Part shown: one piece after another, positions 45,377 to 57,650 of the stretch
How positions within the stretch are numbered: position 1 is the stretch's first letter
How the letters are laid out: the number at the start of each line of letters is the position of its first letter
NCBI GenBank assembly: GCA_011634665.1
Contig: WAEK01000006.1
Location: forward strand, 2,734,001-2,798,000
DNA: 64,000 bases
Source of the DNA: Mortierella sp. BCC40632
Lineage: Eukaryota; Mortierellomycota; Mortierellomycetes; Mortierellales; Mortierellaceae
Direction of reading: 5' to 3'
The notes under the pieces: generated by a model
Told to the model about the DNA's origin: nothing
What the model saw: the letters and a program-made list of their open reading frames with translations, nothing else
Databases searched by the model: none
Position numbers and translations under genes: made by a program

Positions 45377-46392
45377 ATGGTCACTCCTCTCAAGAAGCAC
45401 ACCATCGTGAAGAAGCACACCGCTACCTTCAAGCGTCACCAGTCTGACCGCTACAAGTGCGTCAAGGTACGGGTTTTGACCACCTAGATATGAATTTACA
45501 GGAAGAAAAAACAGCAGGAACGCCAATGGAGCTATTTAGCAACTGGAAGAGTTCTTGGTTTAGCCCTTTTCCACGCAGGAAGCAGTCTTTCAGCCAGTTT
45601 GAATACTCTAGGAACCAGCACTTTCTCAACAAATACGGGGATCCAGCTCATAGGATTGGTCGAGTCTAAACCGCAGTTGTCGGTCAATCAGCATCAATGA
45701 GCAACAACGATTCCTAGCATCTCTTTCATTTCAATCACCAGAACGCCATATTCATCAGAAAAACCAAAGCAGCCCCCTTCCACCCTTTCCCTGTAACCAC
45801 ACTTCGATGACTCTGTTCTAGAGAGCAACAATCATCAACTTGGGCCATGTCTGCTGTATCTCTGCACAGCCAATCTTGCCACGCTACCACAGAGTATTAC
45901 AACACATGTCGGCGAGACTGAGAAACTAACGTGATTCGTATTCTTTTTCTTGCCTCCTCCTTTCCTTATCTCTGACCACTTGCTCACTTATTTCTGGACC
46001 AACGACAACCATTGACGTCGACTCTACACTCTTTTTTTTTCTTCAACACCACACCAACATTCAACCATTCGCTTGAGGTTTAACAGGAGTCATGGAGAAA
46101 GCCCAAGGGTATTGATAACCGCGTTCGTCGCCGTTTCAAGGGCCAGATTGCCATGCCCAAGATCGGTTACGGTAACAACAAGCTCACCCGCCACATGCTC
46201 CCCAGCGGCTTCAAGAAGTTTGTTGTCTCCAACATTGCCGAGTTGAACTTGCTCATGATGCACAACCGCACCTTCGCTGCCGAGATTGCCCACAACGTCT
46301 CGTCCCGCAACCGCATTGCCATCGTTGAGCGTGCCCAGCAGCTTAACGTCCGCGTCACCAACGCCAACGCTCGCGTCAGAACCGAGGCTTAA
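45377..46392 (+). CDS. RPL32: 60S ribosomal protein eL32
   Basis: Two exons, 45377-45466 and 46087-46392, giving 131 residues, the usual length for eL32. Hallmarks are [55 protein letters not shown] and [11 protein letters not shown]. It is part of the large ribosomal subunit. Codon choice is strongly biased to C-ending codons, as for highly expressed genes. The 620-base intron after residue 30 is long for this window. Confidence 0.97.
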
Positions 46393-46798
46393 AAAAAACG
46401 ATTCCAACCTCTTTTTCGACTGGGATATCATCTTTTTTTACGTTTTTTATTTTTGTATGTTGAATCAAGCTCTGGATCGGAAATATTTTCTTTCTCTTGG
46501 GAGAGATTTCTGAGTGATTCTTTTTTTTTTTTTTTTTTCTTTGTTTTGTTTTGGCTCAAGTGAAAGAAGATGGAGACGAGAGATGGACCCTTGTCTCTCC
46601 ACCTCACTTGGAATTCCTTGGCCATCGGAAAACCTAATGAAGTGGGAGAAGAAAAGAAAAAAAAACGCACACACACACACACACAAACAAGAGAGGAGTA
46701 GAGAGATCTCTGTGAAAGACTTGAGACAATAAAAACGAAATTGAGAATGATGGTGTTAGCTCTCCACATATTTCATTACTGTCCCCATGTAATTTATG

Positions 46799-46841
<43 letters not shown>

Positions 46842-47027
46842 CTCCGCACATATTTCACATATGAGTTCAGCTGATTTATTCGGTTACAGAGTTGTCTGGG
46901 AATTTTTGACTCTTATACCTTTTCTTCAATCAACCCTCAGATTGTTAGGGTTCAGTCTTCCTAGAGAAGACTTTTTATTTCTTTTTTCTTTTCTTTTCTT
47001 TTCTTTTCTTTTTTATCCTTCATTCTT
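46393..47027. other. Convergent 3' region of eL32 and S-formylglutathione hydrolase
   Basis: No gene seen. A T run (46519-46538), a CA repeat (46667-46683), a 36-base A run (46803-46838) and TTTTC repeats (46983-47012) fill it. Confidence 0.6.
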
Positions 47028-48879
47028 TTAGTTCAAGGAAAGGCCAAGGTACTTGGCATGGTGATCAATGTGGTCATTCACAAAGGTGCTGATAAAGAAG
47101 TATCCGTGGTCATAGCCGTCCTGGTGACGGATCTCGAACTGGTCCTCAATGCCAAGCTCCTTGACTGTATGAACAAGATCCATAGTGTTGAGACGATCCT
47201 TGTAGAACACATCTCCAGTACCCTAAAAAAATTTAAATTAAAAAAATTACAGTTAGGTGAAAAATAGGGTCGATGCGGTAAACGAAAAAAAAAAAAATCT
47301 ATCCATCTCGTTCGGTACGTCATTCTAGTGCTGCATGAGCTTGGACCTCACTTTACCTGGTCAATCAAAAACTTGACATCCTTTCGCAACTTGCCCTCAG
47401 AAGAATACTGCTTGACGAGCTCAATTGTGTCGTACTGCTTCCAGGTCGACTGGTCCTCACCCAAATACTTGGGGAAGGCATGAAGGCCCCAGTGAGACAC
47501 CGAGGGGTGCAGAATAGGAGCAAATGCCGAGATGGACTATGTAGTAGACATTTTTCAGGTCCAGCAAGAAATATATATAAAAGAGGGTGTCATTAAGAAT
47601 TGTCGCAATCAGTGCGAAGCAAAGGGATGCTGCAGTGTTTTATACCTTGTAGGAGTCCTGGTTCTTCAAAAAGATGGACATAGCTCCATGTCCGCCCTGA
47701 GCAAATAAATAGATGGAACGTGCGAGAGCAAAACAAAGGTGTCGTTAGTATCTCTATCCAGTTTCCAGCTTTTTAGAAACATTGAATTGAAAGCATTGTC
47801 AATCCAACGCACATACCATAGAGTGTCCTGTAATCGCTGAGCGAGAGATATCCTATGGTGAATCACAATAAGGATAGTAGAACAGAGTGAGACCCATGTC
47901 TGTCGAGTGCTGCGCCATGCCTGTAAAAGATGGATGGATAAAGGAAAGCAAAAAGACTTACAATCGGAAGATTGGCAGCAATCAAGGAGGGGAGCTCCTT
48001 GGCAACATAGTCGTACATCTTAAAGTTCTTGTCCCATGGAGCCTGTGTAGCATTCAGATAGAAGCCAGCACCTGCGAGAGAGTAGAGAGGGAGGGGGGAA
48101 GCGAGTCAAAATTCCAAGATCAGCAATTGAACTACAATATCCATCGGTTCCCAAAGCCATTCGCCATCCTCCACCGGATCTTAACACAAGTCTTACTGTA
48201 TCCAATTTCAGGGTCGACGCCAGCTTCGGCGAATCCAACATTGCCTGTGATACAAAAAAGACATTTTTTTTTTAAAAAAAAAACACTACGCATTAGTCTC
48301 GTTGCTGTAGGATATGAAAATAAAATCAAGCCAAATGGCTTCCATCCATTGAAGATCCAAGACAATGGCAATGGCAGACGCGTTGTCGCCTCTTGGAGAG
48401 CTATATCCACATAGAATGAAACTATGAATACATACGAGGAGAAGTGTCGGGGAAAACAAGAGCAAGACCATACTGAGATGCACGCGAGGCAGCACCAGCC
48501 TTGATCGCAAAGTTATCTTCTGTCGAAGTCAAACCACCAAGGCAGTAAAGGACCTAGGATGTAGATTCCGCAAGGTGGGATGTGCAAAGTGAAGACGAAG
48601 AAAAAAAAAAGGGCCTGTTCGTAAGAACGAACGCGAGTATAGAGCGAGCCAACGCGACAAAGAAGGGGAGTTGTGTTCTGAAAAAGTCATTGTGTTTAGG
48701 TGATTTCAAAATGAGCAAAGTTAGCGGCAACCTACGGGGACCTTGACATTGTCTTCAGCGGCAATCTTTGGCAAAAAGACATTGAACACCATGTCGCATT
48801 GCGTGGCCGTGGACTGATGCGAGTACTTGGTGAGCCTGCCACCAAAGTGCTTGGATGAAGAGACGACAGTAAGAGCCAT
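47028..48879 (-). CDS. S-formylglutathione hydrolase (esterase D)
   Basis: Eight exons: 48879-48736, 48553-48436, 48244-48197, 48071-47962, 47852-47817, 47696-47646, 47536-47357 and 47222-47028, giving 293 residues. The enzyme hydrolyses S-formylglutathione in formaldehyde detoxification. Landmarks are [32 protein letters not shown] sequence, GHSMGGHGA (catalytic Ser about 151), [16 protein letters not shown] (Asp about 233) and GYDHGYFF (His about 268). Exon 5 is only 36 bases and the next intron splits GHSM from GG at the nucleophile elbow. All phases agree. Length is close to the human enzyme. Confidence 0.95.
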
Positions 48880-50740
48880 GGCTTGAATGAGGATTTCTTT
48901 CTGATCTTGATTGGTCTTGGTGGATGAGAGACTCGAAAAGGCCGAGGACGGAGTGTTCAAGAAAACGAGAAGGAATGGGTGGGAGAATGAAGTCTGGGGG
49001 GAGTGATTCCCTCTAAAAAAAAAAAAAAAAAAAAAAAAAAAGGCGGATCCAGGTACGGACGCGCGCTCTACGTACAGTTTGTGCGGAGAAAAATGTGGAT
49101 GGAGTTGCTGGAGAACATTCAACTGACTCTTTGTCCTCTTTCTAGTCCACACAATCAAGAACACGTAGTCCTTCTCTCTCTCTCTTTCGTCTGTTCCTAG
49201 ACTATCCTCCAATTGACCAGACTATCTCTTTTTTCGCCGCTACTCCTGCATCTCTGTTTCTACTGCGCCTGAGCCATAATCAGCCTCTCGTCCCTGTAAG
49301 CCACGAGCCATTGCTCTGGCAGACAAGCGTCGAGTAGAGCTCAGCCATCTTGTCGCGAAAGATAATGCCCAATGTTTCCTAGACAAGCATACTCTAGGAT
49401 AATCGTTTGACCAATAGTCATTCCGAAGCTAGGGCAACGAGTCGTTGTTACGTACCATCGCTGCATACCGTAGTTGCATTCCGTCGTTACATACCGTCGT
49501 CGCATGGCACCGTTAGGCATGAATGCAGGGATACTACCAGACCTCCTGGGGTTGAGCCAAGGCTGTTCAAGACCGTAGCCTGAAAAGTACAATGAGTATG
49601 AGCATTTTTACCTTTACGAATACAGTAAGGAGGACAGGAGAGAGAAAGTTTTTTGTTTTCTCAATCATTTTCGTCATTCCTGTTATTGCATTCTCCCTTC
49701 CACTCTCTTGCCCTTCCCTGGACAAACTTGACGATCGTAGACGAGCGGAAGAAAAAAGACTAGGAGACACTGATGGTAGAAAGCGGGAGGTTATCTGCCA
49801 GGACGACGCACGAGGAGAGAGAGAATGAGAGAGTAAGAAAGAGATAGGGACGTTGAAGCAAGGGGTGCTTCGGAGGATGCAAGCAGAGCGGCGTATTGTT
49901 GGCAAGACTCACGCACCCACTGCCGCGCCAGGGATTCTCTTCGTCGCTTAGAACAGTTACCTGAACAGTACCTGGAGTGAAGACGACAGCCCTGAAGCTC
50001 AGGCTGAGAGAACGAAAAAAAAAAAAAAAAAAAAAAAAAAGACGGAGACGGAGACGGAGACGGGTCGCATTGCTCTTGCGGCTCGTTAGGCTCCCTCCTG
50101 GTCTGACACGCTCCACGCCATCTTTGGCAGACGCCATGAATGGCACGGCCATGGTGAAAGGGAGGTTTCTTCTCCGTTTCGTGGTGAGCACTCCTTGAGC
50201 CATCCGTCTGGCATGCATGGCCCCGCTTGCGTTTCTGTCTCTCCCTTGGCTCTAAGGCTTGTCACTCCAAGACCATGTAGCCTTAATTTAACGAGCGACA
50301 ACACAGTCTATTCTCACCAGTCTGCTGGATACCGCTGCAACGACTACCATAGAGGGACTGGGGCCATAGGTACTTTGTTCCTTTTCCACGAAGATACAAG
50401 GGGGGGGGAAGCGACACATAATTTTTTTTCTTTTCTTTCCTACTCTCTCTCTTTCTCTCTCTCTTTCTCTATCTCTTTCTCTCTCTCGCTGTCTCTTCCT
50501 CCTCTTCTCCCTCTCACTTTTTTTTGATTTTAGATTGTTTTTTCCTTTGAAGTCTCTCTTGTTCCTGGCCTCTTCTTACAACCTATAAGACCCTCCTCTC
50601 CGCTCTATCCATCTCTCATCTTCAGCACCCTCTAGCTTCAACAAGACCAACTCTCCACCTATCTTACACACTTTCCCCACACAGCGACAGCTCAGTCCGG
50701 GGCCCCCCACCTTTGCCGACTCGACAGTCAGTCAGCAAGA
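48880..50740. other. Divergent intergenic region with homopolymers
   Basis: No gene seen. A runs lie at 49015-49041 and 50017-50040, a GGAGAC tandem at 50042-50061, short CATACCGTCGT-like repeats at about 49452-49500, and a G run near 50401. TATAAG at 50584 may serve the LPMO gene. Confidence 0.55.
50584..50589 (+). promoter_or_regulatory. Possible TATA box of the LPMO-like gene
   Basis: TATAAG about 155 bases upstream of ATG 50741, after a CT-rich stretch. Confidence 0.3.
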
Positions 50741-51056
50741 ATGTTCTTTTCAAAGCTCAGCCTGGGATGGTCATCATGCCTCCTTCTGGCTACCCTCTTT
50801 CTTGCAGGATCAACTGACGCCCACATGGCGCTCGGGTACCCACCGCCCCGAGGAGGTCCATTGTCGAAGGAATATGATGGCCAAATCCATACCTTCATTG
50901 GCTTTAACTCCAAACGCACATTGCCCTGCAATGGTTATAATACACCAACACAACCGACACCTCTCAAAGCTGGACAAATTGTCAATGTAAGTTGATCTTT
51001 AGGACAAGTGCCCTTTACTCTCGTCTCCTATCCATCGTGAGGTTTTCAGTGATTCT

Positions 51057-51087
<31 letters not shown>

Positions 51088-51571
51088 CTTTCCTTCTTGA
51101 CATTCATAGGTTCGATTCTGGGGTTCAGCTCTGGGAAGGAAAGGCACGAGGCCTAAGGAAAAGGGCATCAGCCAGGCTCGTCATGGAGGTGGCACTTGCG
51201 AGTTTTCTCTTTCTGCCGACAATGGCAAAACTTTTCACCTTATTGGGCGATACACCCATTCCTGTCCAGACTTTTACTACAACTGGCCTGTCAAGATTCC
51301 TGACAACGTGCCTGACTGCAAACAACGTGGCAAGTGTCTCTTTGTCTGGTCATGGACCGCCGTGAATGTGCCCCAGTTCTACATTAACTGTGCCGACATC
51401 ACTCTGGAGGGAAAGCCAGGCGGTAGTTACCCCAAGAATACGATCAAGATCGTGGATTTCCCCGGTTATCCACAGAATGTGATGGCTAAAGGTGACGGGC
51501 GTGAAGATCGCCAAGGAAAGGGGCCGATGGATGAGGAAAAGAGGCTCAACCTATTCAGATCTTGGCCATAG
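50741..51571 (+). CDS. AA11-like lytic polysaccharide monooxygenase, secreted
   Basis: Two exons, 50741-50986 and 51110-51571, giving 235 residues. The signal peptide should be cut after STDA, leaving His28 at the new N-terminus (HMALGYPPPRGG). His107 in HGGGTCEFSLS would be the second ligand of the copper histidine brace, and Tyr173 in QFYINCAD takes the axial place. PCNGY, DNGKTF, CLFVWSW and NCAD match the AA11/AA16 pattern. Oxidative cleavage of chitin or a related glucan is inferred from family. An insert between strands (residues 92-105, RKGTRPKEKG) and the FVWSW spacing differ from classical AA11, so a sister family is possible. The tail is basic and polar. The intron has a T run of 29. 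Confidence 0.75.
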
Positions 51572-52331
51572 ATCTCAACAAGACTAGCCTACTAGACTAC
51601 ACTCTGCATTTACTCTTACTTGTTTGGTTGCTCGTAGAGCACGAGTTCCTACAATAGGACAATGCAGCAACCCCCAATGCGCCTCGATGGCACTTTAAAT
51701 AATATGCATAGTCTATCTACTGTTGAGTCTCTCTCTCTCTCTTTTTTTTTTTTTTTTTTTATATAGTCTGATACGACCTCGGTCGGGTGCCTGGCACTAG
51801 CGTATCGAATGAATTGAAGAGGAAGTGAGTCCTTGACAGAGTGTTGTCCCAAATGCAAACACGCGCAGCATTGATATTGGTAAGAGAAGGATTTCCAAAC
51901 TACGACATGTTGTCTTGTGTGAGTAATTGGGGGTGAGGAGGGAGAGGGAAATCTTTACCGTTGCAGTCCGGCCGGGGTTCGGAGGCTGGTGGATGACAGC
52001 GCAGCGGTGGCTGGCCACGAACCAGCGGTTCTCCCGGGAGGAAGTCTTGCCGCGATCTTTTTTAAAATGCCGCTTCTCTTCCTCTTTTTTTTTTTTTTTT
52101 TTTTTTTTTCTCCTTGCTGCTATCTCTTCACTTTGCTCACTTTCTTTCACTCTCTTTCCTCTTTTTTCCTATAATCCCTCTTCATCCTCGATCGCATCTC
52201 TCCATCCCCCTTCCTCCCCTTTCGCACTCACGCCTATTACTCACACCCCCTACCCATCTCCACCAGAAGGGGGCCATCTCACTCTCACTCTCTCACTCTC
52301 TCACTCTTCCCCCCCACAGCAGTCATCCACC
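51572..52331. other. Intergenic before LCB2
   Basis: No gene seen. T runs at 51740-51761 and 52087-52110 and a CT/TCAC-rich leader before ATG 52332. Confidence 0.6.
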
Positions 52332-54700
52332 ATGGGCAAGGGCTCCCGCGCTGTCGTCTCGCCTGCCTCGCTCAAGGCTACCCCGCTGTCCTCTCAACAC
52401 CATGCCAAGTTCCAAGAGGGCCTCCCTCTCAAGGAGCCTAGAGACAAGCTCCACTGGAAGGGCTTCACCTCTTCGGTCAAGAACCGCGCGCTCTTCAAGA
52501 CTTCGTACGACGACATTATGGAGGAGCCACCATACTTTTACCTGATCACAACCTACCTCTCATACATCATCCTCTCGTTCTTTGGCCATCTGCGCGACTT
52601 TTATGGGTTCCGATGGAACAAGAAGGCCTTTGCGCATCTCATGCCCTCCAATGTAAGTTTGCTCTCTACACATCATCTTGTCATCACCTTGCTCTTCATC
52701 CGGAACAGAGAGGACTTGGTCCAGCTCTTTGTGTCAGATGCTCATTTCGGGAGAAACGGGACCGACGCATCCCGACAGCCCAGCAAAAAAAAAAAAAAAA
52801 AACGCTCCAGCGTCCTGGCATGCGCGTGAATATGCCATGTTTGACTGCCCGTACGATGCCACTCTATTTTCGTATCAGACCCAATTGCTGAAAAACCAGA
52901 GGTCTGCCCTTGGTCCTGTCCATGCACAAGCAAGGTTCAGAATCAGGGGCTTGGACAGCGAACGACCCTTCCTTTGAACCGACCTGCAAGTTTGAATCTA
53001 TCCCAAGCGCCTTGGATATTCAGGACAAAGCAGGCAACCAACGATCTTTTTACTCGACCTTGCGTCACAGCAAAAGACACGATACTTGTTCCTCCAAGAA
53101 CTACTGCTGTTCTACTGCGAGGATTGCCCGAGACTGTGGTGTGTTGTGTCACTTTTATTTATACGACTCCTTTTTTCGTGTTCATCTTGATAGGGATACG
53201 CTGCCTTGACCTCCGACTGGGACTCGTTCTGGACCAGAAACCTAAAGATGCGCATTGAAGATTGCTTTTCCGTGCCAACCTCGCTCGTGCCCGGTCGTAC
53301 TATCAACCTCTTGGAGCGCTTCACCACGGACTACTGCCGGACATTCCAATACACGGGAAAGCTCAAGGAGGCCGTCAATTTGTCCTCTTACAACTACCTC
53401 GGCTTTGCACAATCAACTGGCCCTTGTGCAGACGCCGTTGAGGAGGTCATTCACTCGTATGGTCTTTCTGCTGGTGGCAGCCGAATGGAGGCCGGATCTC
53501 TCGACCTTCACACAAAGACAGAAGAGCTCGTGGCAGAGTTTATGGGCAAGGAGTCTGCGCTTTTGGTCTCCATGGGATACGCCACCAATAGTACCACGAT
53601 TGCCGCACTTGCTACCAAGGGTTCTTTGATCATTTCCGATGAACTCAACCACAACTCACTTGTCTTTGGTGCTCGTCTCTCTGGTGCCTTTATTCGCGTG
53701 TTCAAGCACAATGATGTTGAGGATTTGGAAGCCGTTCTTCGGGATGCTATTTCGCAGGGTCAGCCTAGAACCCACCGTCCCTGGAAAAACATCCTGCTGA
53801 TCGTCGAGGGTCTTTATTCGATGGAAGGAACACTAGTCAAGCTACCAGAGATTATTGAGCTGAAGAGGAAGTATAAGGTAATGACCTCCAATACGTCATT
53901 TCAATTGGCATTTGTCATCCTACCTAGTGAAACCTATACTAATCAGTCTTCTCTGACATTTCCAGTTTTTCCTTTACGTCGATGAGGCCCATTCCGTTGG
54001 TGCTATTGGTCCTCGTGGTCGAGGCGTCTGTGATTACTATGGCATTGATCCCAATGAGGTCGACATCCTCATGGGTACCTTTACAAAGTCGTTTGGTGCT
54101 GCCGGTGGATACATCTGCTCCTCCAAGGATGTGATTAACCGTTTGCGTTTGGCCAACCATTCGTCCGTCTACGGAGAGTCTGTTTCGCCTATTGTCTTGC
54201 AACAGATCTACTCGAGCATGTGGTCTATTATGGGCCGTGATGGTACTGGTGCTGGTCAGGAGCGTCTTAGTCGCTTGGCTTGGAACGCTCGCTACCTGGG
54301 CAACCACCTCCGCAAGATGGGATTCATCATCTATGGTGACCGCGATTCGCCTGTGATTCCCTTGCTCCTCTTTAACCCTGCCAAGATTCCGTAAGTTGTG
54401 TTCTATTGTAGACGATGTTAGCCGGCATTTTTTAATTCTCCGTCCATCGCTGACCCTCATCATCTTCTTTTCATTTTTAGTGCCTTCTCGCGTGAATGCC
54501 GAAAGCGAGGTTTGGCCGTGGTGGTGGTTGGTTTCCCCGCAACATCGATTGTGGCTTCCCGCGCACGGTTCTGTGTCTCTGCCTCGCACACAAAGGAGGA
54601 TCTTGACTTTGTTCTCCAAGTTGTTTCCGAGGTCGGTGATATTCTTAGTCTCAAGATGAGCAGCCGAAAGGCTCTTGAGACTGGCACCGCTGAAATGTAG
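52332..54700 (+). CDS. LCB2: Serine palmitoyltransferase catalytic subunit 2 (LCB2)
   Basis: Four exons: 52332-52652, 53194-53877, 53966-54390 and 54481-54700, giving 549 residues. This PLP enzyme joins serine and palmitoyl-CoA in the ER, the first step of sphingolipid synthesis, together with LCB1. An N-terminal membrane segment ([17 protein letters not shown]) precedes the aminotransferase-like fold. Landmarks are [36 protein letters not shown] and [12 protein letters not shown] with the PLP Lys at about 376. The glycine-rich and substrate regions match LCB2 rather than LCB1, which lacks the lysine. Intron 1 is 541 bases with an A18 run. Phases agree throughout. Confidence 0.96.
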
Positions 54701-55158
54701 TTAGACTAGACCGTAATTCTTTAATACCTTTTGCACTCCTCACTATTTAATCGTAATCAAAAATAATATCATCTTTCGCACATACTCCGTCAACCGCCTT
54801 TTTTCCTGCTTGGGGGGGATCTCGCTACCGTGGCCAATTGCTTTCAGGTTGTATGCAAGCAAAGACATTGGGATCCCCTCAGTCTGACGAATTGACAAAT
54901 GAATAGGAAATCTAACAGGCTTCGTTCTAGGGACTCTCTGTCAGACGTGGTTCACCAATAGAGATTGACATATCCCCGCTTTGGATTCCCGATGGAAGTG
55001 GAGCATATCTATCGAGAGGTTCAATCCATTGAGACTTGTCCTAGGAAAGTGGAGACCAATTTTAGGAAGCCTTGCCTTTTTACTATGGCAAACGCTCCAA
55101 TTCTTTGGCAAAATGGACATGTTTGCTTTTGATGCCTGAGATTGTATGTTCTATATTC

Positions 55159-55191
<33 letters not shown>

Positions 55192-56254
55192 TCCAAAGCA
55201 TGGATGAATCCAAAAACTGCACCTAGCTCTCCGCGGATCCCCGACTCAAGCTGTTTCTATATGATTTTTTTTTTTTTTTTTTTTGTTGATAAAAAAATGA
55301 AGGAAATGTAGAAGCTACCAGCCCTCCTAAGGCATGCAGAAAAAGTGTGCTTTAGGATGGGCATTAAGATGCTTACAAACTTGGCAAAGTAATATCTTGA
55401 CCTAGCTAGTGACGCTCTAACATGGCGATAGAGTGGGGGACAAATCCCAATCACGCAAACACGCGAGCAACACGGAACTGCTGGACGTAATGCCGCACAA
55501 AGAAAAAAAAAACATTTTCCCCGTTTGCTTGGTCTTATTTAACGAGCTGGGACATTCACAAATGGCAGTCCTTGTTGAACAGTAAACCGTTTAGGTCTAG
55601 GTGTCTGCTGAATGGGTGGTCGGAGTTGATGTTCCACCGTCTCTTTGGAGAGACAAAAAGAGCCGTTCTGATTGCTATTTCAATTCGCAGTCCAATAGAT
55701 CCCTTTTTATGGGATTGGGAGCCATGAAGATGCTTGATCAATGGAACCTTGAGCAGCCATATCATAGACAACGAAGTGTCCTGTGTTCCTGAAGCAGAGA
55801 GGTAAAGTCTACCTTGTTGTGGTATCGTGGGTATCGTGGGTAGCGCAAAAAGGTCTCCAAAATGGCTCGTTCACACAATGTCCAGGCAGATGGTGGCAAT
55901 TTCCCCTTAAGGAACGCGTCCAGCGCGAGTGTAATGAAAGCTGTTTTCCTAACCAAAACAAAAAAGCTCAGCAAGGCAGTCCTCTCGACAGGCATTGACC
56001 GTTTGACCTCTCGTCTCTGTCCATCCATCGTTCTTCCCGTCTCTCTTGCCATCGACTCTGAAGCAGACCCAATCCAAGAGCTACAGCATCAAGGACTAAA
56101 AAAAAAAAGAAGGGAAAAAAAAAAGGCTGACCAACGTTCAGATTTCCACAGAGTTTAGTACCAACAACAGGGAGCGTTTAGACTATCATCATTGTGCAGA
56201 CAACCCTCAGCAACAAGTCATCAAGTCTAGTTTAGGACAATCAAAGACAACACC
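54701..56254. other. Intergenic between LCB2 and MCM4
   Basis: No gene seen. T runs at about 55164-55192 and 55264-55284; a GGTATCGTG short direct repeat at about 55822-55842; otherwise ordinary sequence. Confidence 0.5.
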
Positions 56255-57613
56255 ATGGCTGACCCTTCAACCCCCCGTGCACCAAGGACCCCTCGCCGAC
56301 AGCAGTCGCAGACGCCTCGAAGGGACCCACTCTCGTCAGACTTTCCTTCGTCTCCAGGTCTACAGTATCCTTCTTCCCCTGGACTCGCAGCCTCTTCGCC
56401 CTTGCCATTCACGACAGGACCTGGATTCAGCGTTCAACATCGCCCCGGACAGGCGCTCCATGCTCTCCATGGTCGCAGCTCACAGCTTCATGGTATGATA
56501 TGGAGATCCATGTAGAAATCCTAAGTGTTTTTGGCCACTGCTTGGTCTTTTTGGTGGCGTAGGGGTTGGATATAGGCCAATTTGTTCATTTACTCATGCC
56601 CTGTCTTTGTCACCCAACGGCTCTGTATCCAAAAAAAAAAAAAAAAAAAAAGGATCCGAGGATGTTTCTTCTTCGCCCATTCAGATGCCTTTGACTTCGT
56701 CGCCTCCACACCGCAGCTACCTCGGCTCCTCCCATCTTCGATCCGACATTTCATATGGCACTCCAAGAACACCTCGCGGGTATTGTCAAGTGATTTTGCA
56801 TTGGATTTAACTTTGACAGGATACCATACAGCTTCAACTACTAGACCGAAGGACATGGACCTAACAAATAGTTTCTATTTTTTTTTTTCTTTTTTTTTAA
56901 CCATTCCTATCTAACAGTGGTAGTGTTGCGCCAGAGACTCCCAGGAGACGCCGAGGAGATGTCGCGAGTGGTCCCCAGGTGGCTCGCCATCTTGCAGCGG
57001 CCCGCTCCGAGATTGGCAGCGAACTCGCCCCATCGACCCCCTTCCCACCATCACAGGACTATGATCCTACACAAATTGTCAAGGTCGTGTGGGGAACCGC
57101 TGTGGAGATCAACGAGGTCATTCGATTGTTCAAGGAATTCCTGGGCGGATTTAAGCCGAAGCACAGGATTCTCATGGACAACCCCAACACATCATCCATT
57201 ACTCCTAACCAGAACCAAGAGTTTTATCCTCAGCTCGTTAAGCAGGTATGTGAGAATAGCCACTTGTTTATCCTCCCTTGGATCGTTTTGTTACCAAGAA
57301 TCGTCTTTTTCCAAATGTATCCATGATGGGAATACGATGTTGACTAGCTCTTTCTTTTTTCTCTTCTTCTTCTTCTTCTCTCTCTCTTTCTAGTTGCTGG
57401 ACACAAATTCTCGTCAGTTGAATCTGGACTGCCAAAACTTGGTCGCTTATAGACCTGCATCCAAACTTCATGGTCTCTTGGTGGATTATCCTGCCGAAGT
57501 ATTGCCACTACTGGATTTTACGCTCAACGAGTTTATCGAGGACCGCTTCCCCGAGTACGACTTGGGAGGTGACAGTTTGATGGTAAGAAAATCAACGGGT
57601 CAACTTTATTTGG

Positions 57614-57650
<37 letters not shown>

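Noticed and set aside
45467..46086. Box C/D snoRNA in the long eL32 intron
   Set aside because: C-like (CGATGAC at about 45805, or antisense CTGATGAA near 45757) and D-like CTGA boxes exist, but both C boxes mismatch the consensus, the terminal stem is poor and one is antisense to the host.
49760..50218. 152-residue minus-strand frame
   Set aside because: It crosses an A run and a GGAGAC tandem and has no recognisable feature.
54701..56254. Possible gene between LCB2 and MCM4
   Set aside because: Frames of 60-98 residues on both strands lack signals, motifs and splice-linked partners.
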